Made by a program: the position numbers and the translations under genes | In this document: one piece after another, positions 15,403-24,212 of the stretch | Layout: every line of letters starts with the position of its first letter | How positions within the stretch are numbered: the stretch's first letter is position 1 | Assembly (NCBI RefSeq): GCF_001486505.1 | Contig: NZ_LN909066.1 | Location: forward strand, 75,795 to 139,794 | DNA length: 64,000 nucleotides | Direction: 5' to 3' | Source: Paenibacillus rubinfantis | Lineage (GTDB): Bacteria > Bacillota > Bacilli > Paenibacillales > Paenibacillaceae | The notes under the pieces: generated by a model | Seen by the model: only the letters and a program-made list of their open reading frames with translations | Database searches by the model: none | What the model was told of the DNA's origin: nothing

Positions 15403-17109
15403 TCACGAAGATGAAGTTCGTTTTAAATAGACTCTTGCTTCATAAGGACGCAGCCGCAAGTGGCCTAAATCCTCATGTTCCTGCGGGGCATAGTTAGAGA
15501 TCAGGAGTTCGATATCCCGCGGTTTCATGACCTCCTCCGGCCATTCAAATATCGGCTCATCGGCACTAAAGTTTAAAATCACCAACAATCGGCTAGCGTT
15601 TAATGAACGGGTAAATACGTATATCTCCGGATGATCGGGAAGCAACAGCTCATATTCACCATAAACGATCACGGCATGCTGCTTTCTTAATCGAATCAGC
15701 TCTTTATAGTAGTGATAGATCGAGTCCGGGTTTCGGCGTGCTTCCTCAACGTTGATTCGATCGTAATTCGGGTTGATACCGATCCAGGGGGCTTCGGCGG
15801 TGGTAAATCCAGCCTGTGGCCCGTTATCCCATTGCATGGGGGTTCGCGCGTTATCGCGGCTTTTGAGATGGATCGCTCGCAGGATATCGGACTCCGGGAC
15901 GCCGTTTCGTTGTTGCTCTTCATAGTAGTTCAGCGTCTCTACATCACGAAAATCGTTGATCGAGGTGAACGCGGCGTTGGTCATTCCGATTTCCTCTCCC
16001 TGATAGATGTACGGTGTCCCCTCCAGCATATGCAGGAAGGTGGCCAGCATTTTGGCCGATGGGACTCGGTATGCCTCCGAATCGTTACCAAATCGCGAAA
16101 CCGAACGGGGTTGATCGTGATTGCCTAAATAGTTGGCATTCCAGCCCCGGCCGTGCAGCACCGTCTGCCAGCGGGTGATGACCTCCTTCAAGTCCGTCAG
16201 CTTCCACGGAACGATGTCCCATTTGCCGCTGCCCGCTGAACCGGCATCCAGAAACATATGCTCGAATTGGAACGTCATATTGAGCTCGCGGCGGTCATCC
16301 CCCACATAATCCAACGCCTGCTCGGGGCCTAGCCCGGACGTTTCGCCTACCGTCATAATATCGTAGGAGAACAACACGTTGTCATACAGGTTTTGCAGGA
16401 GGGTATGTACGTCATCGAGGTTGGAGAACAGCTCGTAAGCCCGTACCGTCGGCATCTGCTGCGGATTGTGCGCGTCCGGCAGCCCTTTCGCCTTGGCGAT
16501 ATGCGCGATGGCATCGAACCTGAAGCCGTCCACGCCTTTTTGGAGCCACCACTGAACCATATCGTGCATTTCGCGGATCACGACCGGATTTTCCCAGTTC
16601 AAATCGGGTTGATGTTTGGAATACAAGTGCAGGTAATATTCGCCAGTCCGTTCGTCGTACTCCCAAACCGAGCCGCTAAAATACGACTCCCAGTTGTTTG
16701 GCGGACCGCCGTTTTTACCCTCCCGCCAGATGTAATAGTCCCGCTTGGGATTGTCCTTGGACTGCCGGGATTCCAGAAACCAAGGATGCTCGTCCGAGGT
16801 GTGGTTCAGCACCAGGTCCATCATCAGCTTCATTCCCCGCGCATGCAGACCCTCCAGCAGCTCCTCGAAATCCTCCATCGTACCGAAGGCGGGATCAATT
16901 TTGCAATAGTCGCTGATATCATAGCCGTTATCATGCCCGGGCGATTGATAGATGGGACACACCCAAATCACGTCGATCCCAAGGTCCTGCAAATCATCCA
17001 ACTTGGACAGAATGCCGCGCAGGTCTCCCACGCCGTCTCCGTTCGAATCCTTGAAGCTGATCGGATAGATTTGGTACACGACGCTTTCCTTCCACCAAGT
17101 CCGCTTCAT
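15403..17109 (-). CDS. malL: GH13 alpha-glucosidase (oligo-1,6-glucosidase type)
   Basis: 568 aa, the usual length. The GH13 regions are in order: DLVLNHTSDEHPWF (region I, about residue 98), GFRFDAIAH (region II with the nucleophile Asp, about 198), MTVGETSG (region III acid/base Glu, about 255) and NYLGNHDQPRSVSRFG (region IV, about 325). The opening WWKESVVYQIYPISFKDSNGDGVGDL with its Ca-binding-like loop is typical of subfamily 31. Region II has FDAI rather than the more common LDVI/MDVI, so specificity (isomaltose, maltose or trehalose-6-phosphate) is open. No signal peptide, so cytoplasmic. It appears monocistronic. Confidence 0.88.
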   Translation of the reverse strand: MKRTWWKESVVYQIYPISFKDSNGDGVGDLRGILSKLDDLQDLGIDVIWVCPIYQSPGHDNGYDISDYCKIDPAFGTMEDFEELLEGLHARGMKLMMDLVLNHTSDEHPWFLESRQSKDNPKRDYYIWREGKNGGPPNNWESYFSGSVWEYDERTGEYYLHLYSKHQPDLNWENPVVIREMHDMVQWWLQKGVDGFRFDAIAHIAKAKGLPDAHNPQQMPTVRAYELFSNLDDVHTLLQNLYDNVLFSYDIMTVGETSGLGPEQALDYVGDDRRELNMTFQFEHMFLDAGSAGSGKWDIVPWKLTDLKEVITRWQTVLHGRGWNANYLGNHDQPRSVSRFGNDSEAYRVPSAKMLATFLHMLEGTPYIYQGEEIGMTNAAFTSINDFRDVETLNYYEEQQRNGVPESDILRAIHLKSRDNARTPMQWDNGPQAGFTTAEAPWIGINPNYDRINVEEARRNPDSIYHYYKELIRLRKQHAVIVYGEYELLLPDHPEIYVFTRSLNASRLLVILNFSADEPIFEWPEEVMKPRDIELLISNYAPQEHEDLGHLRLRPYEARVYLKRTSSS

Positions 17110-17167
17110 GACCGCCGCCCTTTCACTTTTTTCCTTTAGCTATTTGCACCCGGCTGGATTTGTATTA

Positions 17168-17205
17168 CAAAAAAAAAGCCTGGGCACCTAAGTTCCCAAG
17201 CCTCT
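17168..17205 (-). terminator. Terminator after the coiled-coil gene
   Basis: Imperfect arms AGGCTTGGG and CCCAGGCT on the minus strand with a nine-T run, seven bases past the stop at 17213. Confidence 0.8.
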
Positions 17206-17212
17206 TGATATG

Positions 17213-18142
17213 CTAAGCGTACTGCTCCACAGCCTGCACGTATTTGCGATGCACTTCCGCCCGTTCCGATTCCAGCCTGCGTTTAGCCGTTTCCAGCCCT
17301 CGCTGCACTTCGCTTACCGCCGTAGTTTGGTTCCGGACTTGATCCAAGCTGTTGTTGATTCGCCCCTGCACCAGCCAATCCGAGAAAAAGTCATCAAAAA
17401 AATAGTCAGAAAATCTCAGCAAGCCGCTGATATTCAAATTCGTCGATAGGCTCGCTCCAATGTCCTTAAGCTCCCGATCAAAGCGTTGCAAGCTTTGCCG
17501 CGCGGCATGAAGATGGCTCATCGCCTCGTCGATCCGCCCGTGCTTGATATGCGTCGACAACATCCCGCCGCCCAGCATATCGTAAGTCCCCCAGTTTTTC
17601 GCGGATCGTAGATCTTCCTCAGCTGCGTTTAAATCGTGAAGGGCTGATTGTCCCGCGCGCACCGCTTCATCGACCTCTTTAAGCTCCACGGTCAGGACGG
17701 CTTCACGCTCGGCCAACTCCCGCAGTTCTTCGTTCTCCTCCAGAATTTGCCGTTCCTTGGCTTGAAAAACACGCTCGTATTCGTGCTGCCAAGAACCGAG
17801 CTCCAACAGCCTCCGCTCGATCTCGGAGATTTGCCGCTCCATATCCCGGACTGCGGATTCGGCGGCATCATATTTCACTTTCGCCTCCAACACTTCCCGC
17901 TGCTCCCGATCCAGCTTCTCAGCCTTGTTGCCAAGTACGGTAGCCAGCAAATTGGAAAGCGACATCGCCGACAGTTTGCGCACATCCTCTTCCTCAGCAG
18001 CCAGCTTCTTCTGCCAACGATTCCTTTCTTCCTGCAAGCCGGACAACTCCTGTTGGAGCGATTTAAGACGGTGTTGCCATTTCTCCTGGTTCCGGCCTTT
18101 TTCCTTCAGCTCTGCCATACGGGCGTTAAGATCCTCGAACAA
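17213..18142 (-). CDS. Coiled-coil protein of unknown function
   Basis: 309 aa from TTG 18142, eight bases after AAGGAGG; the in-frame GTG at 18160 overlaps that site. Residues 1 to about 165 are almost continuous heptad-type coiled coil rich in Glu, Lys, Arg and Leu. A conserved-looking break follows at about residue 195 (SAKNWGTYDMLGGGMLSTHIKHGRIDEA), then another helical region with a hydrophobic LLRFSDYFFDDFFSDWLVQ segment and a last coiled coil. No membrane helix, no ATPase motif. It could be a scaffold or cytoskeletal-type protein. No family recognised. Confidence 0.75.
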   Translation of the reverse strand: MFEDLNARMAELKEKGRNQEKWQHRLKSLQQELSGLQEERNRWQKKLAAEEEDVRKLSAMSLSNLLATVLGNKAEKLDREQREVLEAKVKYDAAESAVRDMERQISEIERRLLELGSWQHEYERVFQAKERQILEENEELRELAEREAVLTVELKEVDEAVRAGQSALHDLNAAEEDLRSAKNWGTYDMLGGGMLSTHIKHGRIDEAMSHLHAARQSLQRFDRELKDIGASLSTNLNISGLLRFSDYFFDDFFSDWLVQGRINNSLDQVRNQTTAVSEVQRGLETAKRRLESERAEVHRKYVQAVEQYA

Positions 18143-18229
18143 GCTTGGTTCCTCCTTCACCGCCGGAAAAGCCTACCCGGCTTCAGTGGTTTCACTACCA
18201 TGTTCTACGTTGTTCGATACGATTATGTT

Positions 18230-19162
18230 TCAGAGCGTCTGATCCCATGCCTTTGCTCCGTTCGCCTCGGCACTCTTCACGATCTCCTCGCACAGCCGGT
18301 GGGTTTCCAGCGCGTCTTGCCGCGAAATGACCGGCTCCTTCCCTTCGCGAACACAGGTGATAAAATGATCGATGATCTGCACGAATCCCCGCCGAGACAA
18401 CACCGGATCCCAGTCCTTGAAGGTCCACCGTTTGGCTTCGCCTCCGGCAAAATGTTCCGTTGTGTTCAGCCCGTCCACCCGCCACTTCTGGCCGGGGCAC
18501 ATCACCTCGAGGATCTCATCGTTCGTCCCCGAGTCACGATTCATGATGCCGATGCAGGTAAAGCCGTCGCCTTCCAGCTGGAGCGTAACATGATACAGCT
18601 TCCCATCCTGCACGCGGGTCGATACATGGAAATTCCGGACTTCACTCGGAGCCAAATACCGCAGAGTATCCACCACGTGGATATAATCGTCCAGCACGAA
18701 GCGGCGGGCGTAGTCCGGCGAAGGGGTACGGTTCTTCTGCAACAGCACCAGACGGCGATCCGGCTGTTCCTTCAAGGCTGCATTCATCGGGGCGAAACGG
18801 CGATTAAAGCCGGTCATGAGCAGCACACCTTTCTGTTCCGCCAGTTCACTGAGGCGTTTGGATTCCTCGTATTGGTAAGCGATCGGTTTATCCACGTAGA
18901 CGTGAACTCCATTCTCGATCAGTTGCTCTACTATGGCCGGATGAGACTCCGTCGCCGAGTGGACGAACGCCGCATCCATACCGGCTTTCACCAGCTCATC
19001 CACGCTGCCCGCCGTTTCGGAGACGCGGTATTTTGCCGCCAACTTGGACAACGTCTCTTGATTTCGTGTACTAAAAACGAGGTCGATATCCTCCCTTGCC
19101 GTAATAACCGGCAAATACGCTTTTTGCGCGATATCGCCGAGTCCGATGATTCCGATGCGCAT
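18230..19162 (-). CDS. Gfo/Idh/MocA family oxidoreductase
   Basis: 310 aa, start ATG 19162 behind CAGGAGG; the longer frame to 19186 includes that site. The Rossmann motif is GIIGLGDIAQKAYLP at the N-terminus, the EKP-type motif appears as VYVDKPIAYQ near residue 95, and the C-terminal half is the alpha/beta substrate domain with VVDTLRYLAPSE. Such enzymes oxidise or reduce sugars and inositols with NAD(P). No substrate can be assigned from the neighbourhood, although the alpha-glucosidase lies one gene further on. Confidence 0.87.
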   Translation of the reverse strand: MRIGIIGLGDIAQKAYLPVITAREDIDLVFSTRNQETLSKLAAKYRVSETAGSVDELVKAGMDAAFVHSATESHPAIVEQLIENGVHVYVDKPIAYQYEESKRLSELAEQKGVLLMTGFNRRFAPMNAALKEQPDRRLVLLQKNRTPSPDYARRFVLDDYIHVVDTLRYLAPSEVRNFHVSTRVQDGKLYHVTLQLEGDGFTCIGIMNRDSGTNDEILEVMCPGQKWRVDGLNTTEHFAGGEAKRWTFKDWDPVLSRRGFVQIIDHFITCVREGKEPVISRQDALETHRLCEEIVKSAEANGAKAWDQTL

Positions 19163-19265
19163 TATTTTAACCTCCTGGGGGTACATATCATGAATTTATG
19201 AAGTGAAGTGTCTATTGTTCCCTTTCATTTTGGCATAGGTGAGGGACGATGTAAATTTACCGTAG

Positions 19266-19302
19266 CCAAAAGAAAGCCCCCATTCAAATCATGGGGGCCA
19301 TT
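19266..19302 (-). terminator. Terminator after the TIR module
   Basis: Arms GCCCCCAT and ATGGGGGC around a seven-base loop, followed on the minus strand by TTTCTTTT, just past the stop of the 76-aa gene. Confidence 0.8.
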
Positions 19303-19314
19303 GCGGCTGATCGA

Positions 19315-19545
19315 TTAAACGAAGGAAGGTTTTCTTAGGTCTACGTCTCCCGTGAGAACCTTCACGTACTCCTTATCTCCACCTTCAACGGAAGGACCAA
19401 TATACAGAATGCCTTTGGGGCGGCTGGCATGAAGCTTACGTCCCTTTGTGCTCTTGGCATCCATCATCATTGACGGGGACCGACGCTTTGAAGCTTTGGA
19501 AACCGGGATCGCGCCCTGCCGGAGTTTCATGTTATCTCGCTTCAT
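19315..19545 (-). CDS. Small basic 76-aa protein coupled to the TIR gene
   Basis: 76 aa, with the ATG overlapping the TIR gene stop (ATGA) and its own GGAGGGG seven bases upstream. The N-terminal half is very rich in Lys, Arg and Ser (MKLRQGAIPVSKASKRR) and probably disordered; the C-terminal half reads GILYIGPSVEGGDKEYVKVL and looks like a small folded strand-rich segment. No homology recognised. Tight coupling and the shared terminator imply a joint function with the TIR protein, for instance a regulator, antidote or adaptor; this is inference. Translation is well supported by the overlap and ribosome binding site. Confidence 0.65.
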   Translation of the reverse strand: MKRDNMKLRQGAIPVSKASKRRSPSMMMDAKSTKGRKLHASRPKGILYIGPSVEGGDKEYVKVLTGDVDLRKPSFV

Positions 19546-20570
19546 ACAGAATCCCCTCCAAGGATATAATGAATGGTTCGTAAGAGTTCATTGTTATTGG
19601 ATACGATGATACCTAACTGCGCCTCGGTCAGGTTATGCCTGCCGGAAAAATGAACTGACAGCACATGTTCTCTACCTAAAGGATAGCATAGGATGTATAC
19701 CTGTTCAACTTCAAGTCGGTTAAAGAAAGCCCATTTTGAGGTTAAATACGCATCTAACACGTAAATCGGCTGCTGACCGGACTCCACGCGTTCTTGGTTC
19801 TCCCGAAAGGTGAAAAACCTGCCCTTTCCGACGTTCCCGCCAACTTGCCCAATCCCGTCATCCCCCTGTGTCCTCCAAAGTGCAGCGCCGGTAACCAAGT
19901 ACCCTGTAGGCGGCAGGATAGACGTCCGAATGGCTTCGCTCAGTGAGTTATAACGCTCCTGCTCGTTGGGGACGGAGATATTCTTATTATATGTCCAAAA
20001 AAGATGTAGGATCCGGCGTTTACGCTCCAGTTCCATTTCCATTCTCGCCATTTCATCGTGCGGGTCTGGGTAACATCCTTCGGCCTGAATCGCTTTGATA
20101 AGGGAGCGGCACGCTACGGCTACCGCCGCTTCATCATTCCCGTCCGTTCGCATCTCATAGTTCAGTAAAGTCAAGCCCTGGAGGTCGGATAAGAGATGAT
20201 AATCTGAGATTTTCTCCCCTTGGATCAGACCTTCATTCTCTCTTACCTCTTGCGGGATAATTGCAAACACTCGCCTACGCCCCAATCTCCCCCAAAACAA
20301 CCCCATCTCAAAAAGCGTATTGTCCCGGGTGATCAAAACAAATTTTCCTCGATACCTGGCGACATCATCCGGTGCAAATATAAAAACTCCAAAGTCATTC
20401 CTGCGGAGTTGTTTCTCAAGCGATTCGATCGTGTAGTCATTGCCTTCGAAGGCGCCGGCATACCATGGAGTGACCTGGGCATATCGGTTGATCTGAGCTT
20501 GGATCCCGTTCGCGATGGCGATCGCTTCTCTAGAAGATCCAATAAAGACATTCGGCTTTATTCCGTCCAC
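19542..20570 (-). CDS. TIR-like NADase-type effector with C-terminal GAF-like sensor domain
   Basis: 342 aa from GTG 20570, ten bases after AAGGAG; the frame extends to 20639 without a better start. Residues 5-105 match the predicted nucleotide-binding TIR-like domain (PF10137, the CAP12/PycTIR type): NVFIGSSREAIAIANGIQ, DFGVFIFAPDD, and RDNTLFEMGLFWGRLG, where Glu88 aligns with the catalytic Glu of NAD-cleaving bacterial TIR domains. A helical linker (about 165-200) leads to a C-terminal domain of alternating strands and helices (YLVTGAALWR, PIYVLDAYLTSKWAF, VYILCYPLGREHVLSVHFSG) that resembles a GAF-type ligand sensor. Cytoplasmic. The gene forms a two-gene unit with the 76-aa gene, isolated between ordinary metabolic genes. 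Role in anti-phage defence or stress is inferred. Confidence 0.78.
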   Translation of the reverse strand: MDGIKPNVFIGSSREAIAIANGIQAQINRYAQVTPWYAGAFEGNDYTIESLEKQLRRNDFGVFIFAPDDVARYRGKFVLITRDNTLFEMGLFWGRLGRRRVFAIIPQEVRENEGLIQGEKISDYHLLSDLQGLTLLNYEMRTDGNDEAAVAVACRSLIKAIQAEGCYPDPHDEMARMEMELERKRRILHLFWTYNKNISVPNEQERYNSLSEAIRTSILPPTGYLVTGAALWRTQGDDGIGQVGGNVGKGRFFTFRENQERVESGQQPIYVLDAYLTSKWAFFNRLEVEQVYILCYPLGREHVLSVHFSGRHNLTEAQLGIIVSNNNELLRTIHYILGGDSV

Positions 20571-20751
20571 AGCTCCACAGCTCCTTGAAAAACGATTCAA
20601 CTTTTTCCTAATTATACCACTTCGATCTGTTTTGAGCATCTCTATTTAACACCCGCCGGGTCTTGTGCTTACGCTCCGTTTACAACAAAATGATATGATG
20701 AGGAAAAAACGCCGTCTGGCGCATGTAGATACATGGAAAGGAGCTCACAGC

Positions 20752-21996
20752 TTGCAGTCCGATCAAGTCATGGAACAACCGAACCCGGGGCGGCTCCGCC
20801 GCATCTTCGAGATTTTTACCGTCTCCACCAAGCTGGGATTAACCTCCTTCGGCGGACCGATCGCCCACCTAGGCTATTTTCATGAGGAATATGTGAACAA
20901 ACGCAAATGGGTCGGAGAACAAAAATATGCCGAACTGGTCGCGTTATGCCAATTCCTGCCGGGACCGGCCAGCAGCCAGGTCGGCATGGGCATCGGCCTG
21001 TACCGCGGCGGTATAGCCGGTGCATTAGCGGCTTGGGCCGGTTTCACACTTCCCTCCGCCGTGGCGCTTGTGCTGTTCGCCCTGCTGCTGCAAGGGACGG
21101 CGCTCGCCGACAGCGGTTGGCTGCACGGCCTGAAGCTCACGGCGGTCGCCATCGTCGCTCAGGCGGTGTGGAGCATGGGCGTGAAGCTTGCCGCCGGGCG
21201 CAGCCGAGCGACCATCGCCGCCTTGGCTGCGGCCGCCACCTTGCTCTGGCCAAGCGGCCTGACACAGGTGCTGATCATCGCGGCGTCCGCGCTGACCGGC
21301 TTATGGCTGTACCGCAGCAGCCCAGCCCCAGGTGCTTCGCCTGCACACCCCGGCGAGGAGCCGCAAAGCGGCATCCGCCTCCGCCGTTCCTGGGCTGTCG
21401 CAAGCCTCGCTGCCTTCGTTGGTTTGCTTGGGCTGCTGCCATTGGTCAGCCGGTGGTGGCCGAACCTCGGGCTTCAGCTCTTCGACGTCTTCTACCGAGC
21501 GGGGGCGCTCGTCTTCGGCGGCGGTCATGTCGTGCTGCCGCTGCTGCAAAGTGAAGTTGTTCCTCGCGGTTGGATCGGCGAGGCCGACTTCCTGTCCGGC
21601 TATGGTGCAGCCCAAGCCGTACCGGGTCCATTGTTTACGTTCGCCTCCTATCTAGGGGCGTCCATTCACGGCGTTACAGGTGCTATACTGGCCACGATAG
21701 CCATCTTTCTGCCCGCGTTTCTGCTGGTCGTTGGGGTACTTCCCTTCTGGCACCAGCTCCGCGAAATTCCTAAGGTGCAATACGCTCTACAGGGTGTTAA
21801 CGCCGCGGTTGTAGGCATCTTGCTGGCGGCCTTGTACGATCCGATCTGGGTGTCCTCTATTCAGGAAACCGGCGACTTTATCGTAGCCATGTTATTATTC
21901 GTCATGCTGGTGTTCTGGAAGCTGCCGCCATGGGCAGTAGTTGTGGCCGGAGCAGCCGGAGGTGCCTTTCTCGGTTGGATCGGATCAATCGGATGA
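20752..21996 (+). CDS. chrA: Chromate transporter family protein (ChrA, two-domain)
   Basis: 414 aa from TTG 20752, eight bases after AAAGGAG. It has the long (LCHR) form with two homologous halves, each about 190 residues. Half one has LGLTSFGGPIAHLGYF and ALCQFLPGPASSQVGMGIG; half two has RAGALVFGGGHVVLPLLQSE and GYGAAQAVPGPLFTFASYLG. These are the paired FGG and PGP signatures of the CHR family. About ten membrane helices. Many chromosomal members confer modest chromate efflux, but native substrates vary. It is divergent from the TIR module. Confidence 0.87.
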   Translation: MQSDQVMEQPNPGRLRRIFEIFTVSTKLGLTSFGGPIAHLGYFHEEYVNKRKWVGEQKYAELVALCQFLPGPASSQVGMGIGLYRGGIAGALAAWAGFTLPSAVALVLFALLLQGTALADSGWLHGLKLTAVAIVAQAVWSMGVKLAAGRSRATIAALAAAATLLWPSGLTQVLIIAASALTGLWLYRSSPAPGASPAHPGEEPQSGIRLRRSWAVASLAAFVGLLGLLPLVSRWWPNLGLQLFDVFYRAGALVFGGGHVVLPLLQSEVVPRGWIGEADFLSGYGAAQAVPGPLFTFASYLGASIHGVTGAILATIAIFLPAFLLVVGVLPFWHQLREIPKVQYALQGVNAAVVGILLAALYDPIWVSSIQETGDFIVAMLLFVMLVFWKLPPWAVVVAGAAGGAFLGWIGSIG

Positions 21997-22013
21997 TACT
22001 TGCCTGCGCCGCC

Positions 22014-22763
22014 TTAAGGCTCGTAAATCATCTTCCGCGTCATCCCGCCGTCGACCACCACATGCGCGCCGGTCACGAACGTATTGTCCGGGTGAGTCAA
22101 ATACAGGCAAGCCCGGGCGATATCCGCCGGCGTTCCGACCCGTCCCGCCGGATGCTGCTTATGGTCGATCTCGCGCAAAGCGCCGTAATCGCCGGTCTCA
22201 ATCCATCCCGGGCTGACGCAATTCACGCGGATGCCATCCGGACCCAACGATACGGCCAGCGCATGCGTGATCGACACGATAGCCCCTTTGGATGCGGCAT
22301 ACGCCTCCGAACCCGGTTCGGACATGATCGACCGCGTTGAGGAGATGTTTACGATCGATCCGCCGCGACCGTTTTCCTTCACTCGTTTCGCCATCTCACG
22401 GGAAGCCAGAAACACACTTCGCACATTCGTGTTCAGGACATCGTCCCATTCCTCCACCGTGAGCTCATAGGTCGGTTTAAACCGGGATACGCCCGCATTG
22501 TTGATGAGAATGTCGATCCGCCCCAGCTCTCGCTCGGCCGTTTCCATCAAGCGAACGATATCCGCTTCCTTCCGCACATCACAAGGCAAGAATAGGGCTC
22601 GGCCCCCTGCCTCACGAATCGCCTCCGCCGCTGCTCTACCCGTTTCCTCATTTAGCTCCGCCATTACGACAGATGCGCCTTCCCGGGCATAAGCTTCAGC
22701 CACGCCGCGGCCGATCCCTTGACCCGCTCCCGTGACGATCACAGTCTGATTTGCAAAAATCAT
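22014..22763 (-). CDS. SDR family oxidoreductase
   Basis: 249 aa, a classical short-chain dehydrogenase. The cofactor motif TGAGQGIGRG is at residue 11, NNAG at about residue 88, the Ser in NISSTRS near 140, and the catalytic YAASKG near 154. The PGWIETGDYG segment follows as usual. Specificity unknown. It lies ten bases downstream of the epimerase-like gene, in one transcript with it. Convergent with chrA, with only a few bases between stops. Confidence 0.88.
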   Translation of the reverse strand: MIFANQTVIVTGAGQGIGRGVAEAYAREGASVVMAELNEETGRAAAEAIREAGGRALFLPCDVRKEADIVRLMETAERELGRIDILINNAGVSRFKPTYELTVEEWDDVLNTNVRSVFLASREMAKRVKENGRGGSIVNISSTRSIMSEPGSEAYAASKGAIVSITHALAVSLGPDGIRVNCVSPGWIETGDYGALREIDHKQHPAGRVGTPADIARACLYLTHPDNTFVTGAHVVVDGGMTRKMIYEP

Positions 22764-22773
22764 CTTTCGAACC

Positions 22774-23664
22774 TCACTCCTTCAGTTCGCTTGCCGCAAT
22801 GTGCCGAACTAACTCCGGCAGCCACTCGTCCAGCGCTTCGAATCGGTACCCAGTTTCACGCGCTTTCGTATTGTCCATCACCCACGACGTTGGGATGCCA
22901 AACGGAGATTGATGCTCCGGAGCCGTTTCACGCTCAATCAAAGCCGTTTTGCCGGTGACGCTCTCAATTAGGCGAAGGATCCCGCCGATGGTAATCTCCC
23001 CATCCGAGCAGGCGTTAATCGGTCCTGTAAGCCTGGTTTCTCCCAGCCAAGCCAGAAACTTTGCCGTTTCCGCCGAAGTGATAAACGAGATCGCTGCATC
23101 CAGGTTCGGCACGCCGATCGGCAGCCCTTGCTGCACATGCTCAACGTGGAAATGCAGCCGGCGCGTATAATCATCTGGCCCCAGGACAATCGGAATCCGC
23201 AGTGCACTCACCGGAAAATCAGCTTCTTGGAACAAGGCCGCTTCGGCCAGCCGTTTCCCTTCCCCATAATCAAAGGCCTGCTTATCGCCCAGCTTCAGCT
23301 CATAACCGTAAGGATCAAAATCCGCTTCGGCCAACGGTACTTTGCCCAACTTATAGACGGATAAGGTAGAGGTCAAGATATAATGCCCGACTCGCCCTTG
23401 GAAAGCCCGCACCGCAGCAAGCGCTTCGTTCGGCGAAAAACAAATGTTATCGTATACGATATCCCAAGGTCCGGCCGCTGCCGCCTCACGCAGCGAGTTC
23501 TCGTCCGTACGGTCCAGCCGGAGCTGCGTGACCGGCGCTTCGAACCTTACCTCCATTTGTCCGCGAGTCGCTGCCGTGACATCATGTCGACCGGATCCCG
23601 CTAACCGATTGACCAATCTTTTGCCGAAATAACGCGAGCCGCCAAGCACCAATATTTTTGCCAT
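22774..23664 (-). CDS. NAD-dependent epimerase/dehydratase-like protein
   Basis: 296 aa from ATG 23664 (AAGG just upstream; a longer frame reaches 23685 through GGAGGGAG). The Rossmann motif is KILVLGGSRYFGKRLVN. The extended-SDR layout continues with WDIVYDNICFSPNEALAAV and YILTSTLSVYKLG, where the usual YxxxK active site is replaced by YGYELKLGDKQAFDYGEGKRLAE, an atypical form also seen in plant chloroplast stem-loop-binding-protein-like reductases. Substrate unknown. Cotranscribed with the SDR gene downstream. Confidence 0.8.
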   Translation of the reverse strand: MAKILVLGGSRYFGKRLVNRLAGSGRHDVTAATRGQMEVRFEAPVTQLRLDRTDENSLREAAAAGPWDIVYDNICFSPNEALAAVRAFQGRVGHYILTSTLSVYKLGKVPLAEADFDPYGYELKLGDKQAFDYGEGKRLAEAALFQEADFPVSALRIPIVLGPDDYTRRLHFHVEHVQQGLPIGVPNLDAAISFITSAETAKFLAWLGETRLTGPINACSDGEITIGGILRLIESVTGKTALIERETAPEHQSPFGIPTSWVMDNTKARETGYRFEALDEWLPELVRHIAASELKE

Positions 23665-23701
23665 ATCCTTCTCTCCCTCCATCACAACGAAAATATTCCT
23701 C

Positions 23702-24100
23702 TTAACGGGTCGTAAACGTGCTTTTCATCAGGGACAAGGCGCTGAGCATTCCAAAGAAAAACAATTGTGGATCCCTCACGATCTCGAAATATCCTACAAT
23801 ATAAATCTGTTTGACATAAATCGTAATGATCGGATAGATCAGCAGCAGGAAGCTGGGTACAAAGACGAACGCAAACAGCGGACGGTGGAACTTCCGCCGG
23901 TTCGGGAACCCGTTTAGGAAGCTCAAATAGAGACCAAACGCTAAACCGTACACGATCTGACCTATTAAACTGTATTCCATTTGATAGAAGGTTTGCGTCT
24001 TGTGATTCATCATGTCGGTGAACTGCTTCCCGTAATACATCAACACCAGTGCTCCAAGCATCCAGACGAAATAATAGAAATAACCTTTCGAATTCTTCAT
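23702..24100 (-). CDS. Four-helix membrane protein, unknown
   Basis: 132 aa from ATG 24100 (GGGAGAG upstream; in-frame extension to 24145 rejected). Four hydrophobic segments: YFYYFVWMLGALVLMYYG, IGQIVYGLAFGLYLSFL, FAFVFVPSFLLLIYPIITIYV, and a last one at FFFGMLSALSLM. It is rich in Phe and Tyr. No family recognised. The gene is AT-richer than its neighbours and stands 37 bases upstream of the epimerase gene in the same direction. Confidence 0.65.
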   Translation of the reverse strand: MKNSKGYFYYFVWMLGALVLMYYGKQFTDMMNHKTQTFYQMEYSLIGQIVYGLAFGLYLSFLNGFPNRRKFHRPLFAFVFVPSFLLLIYPIITIYVKQIYIVGYFEIVRDPQLFFFGMLSALSLMKSTFTTR

Positions 24101-24212
24101 GTATTCTACTCTCCCTATGAATGGATCAATACCAACAACAATCAAATTTTACCACGAAACGCGGGAGAGCAGCAGGAAGTTTTGTTGGCGGGAGCGACTG
24201 AACTTGAAATCC

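Noticed and set aside
17648..19201. 517-aa plus-strand open frame
   Set aside because: It is antisense to the coiled-coil and Gfo/Idh/MocA genes, has no ribosome binding site, and shows no family motif; it arises from codon bias of the real genes.
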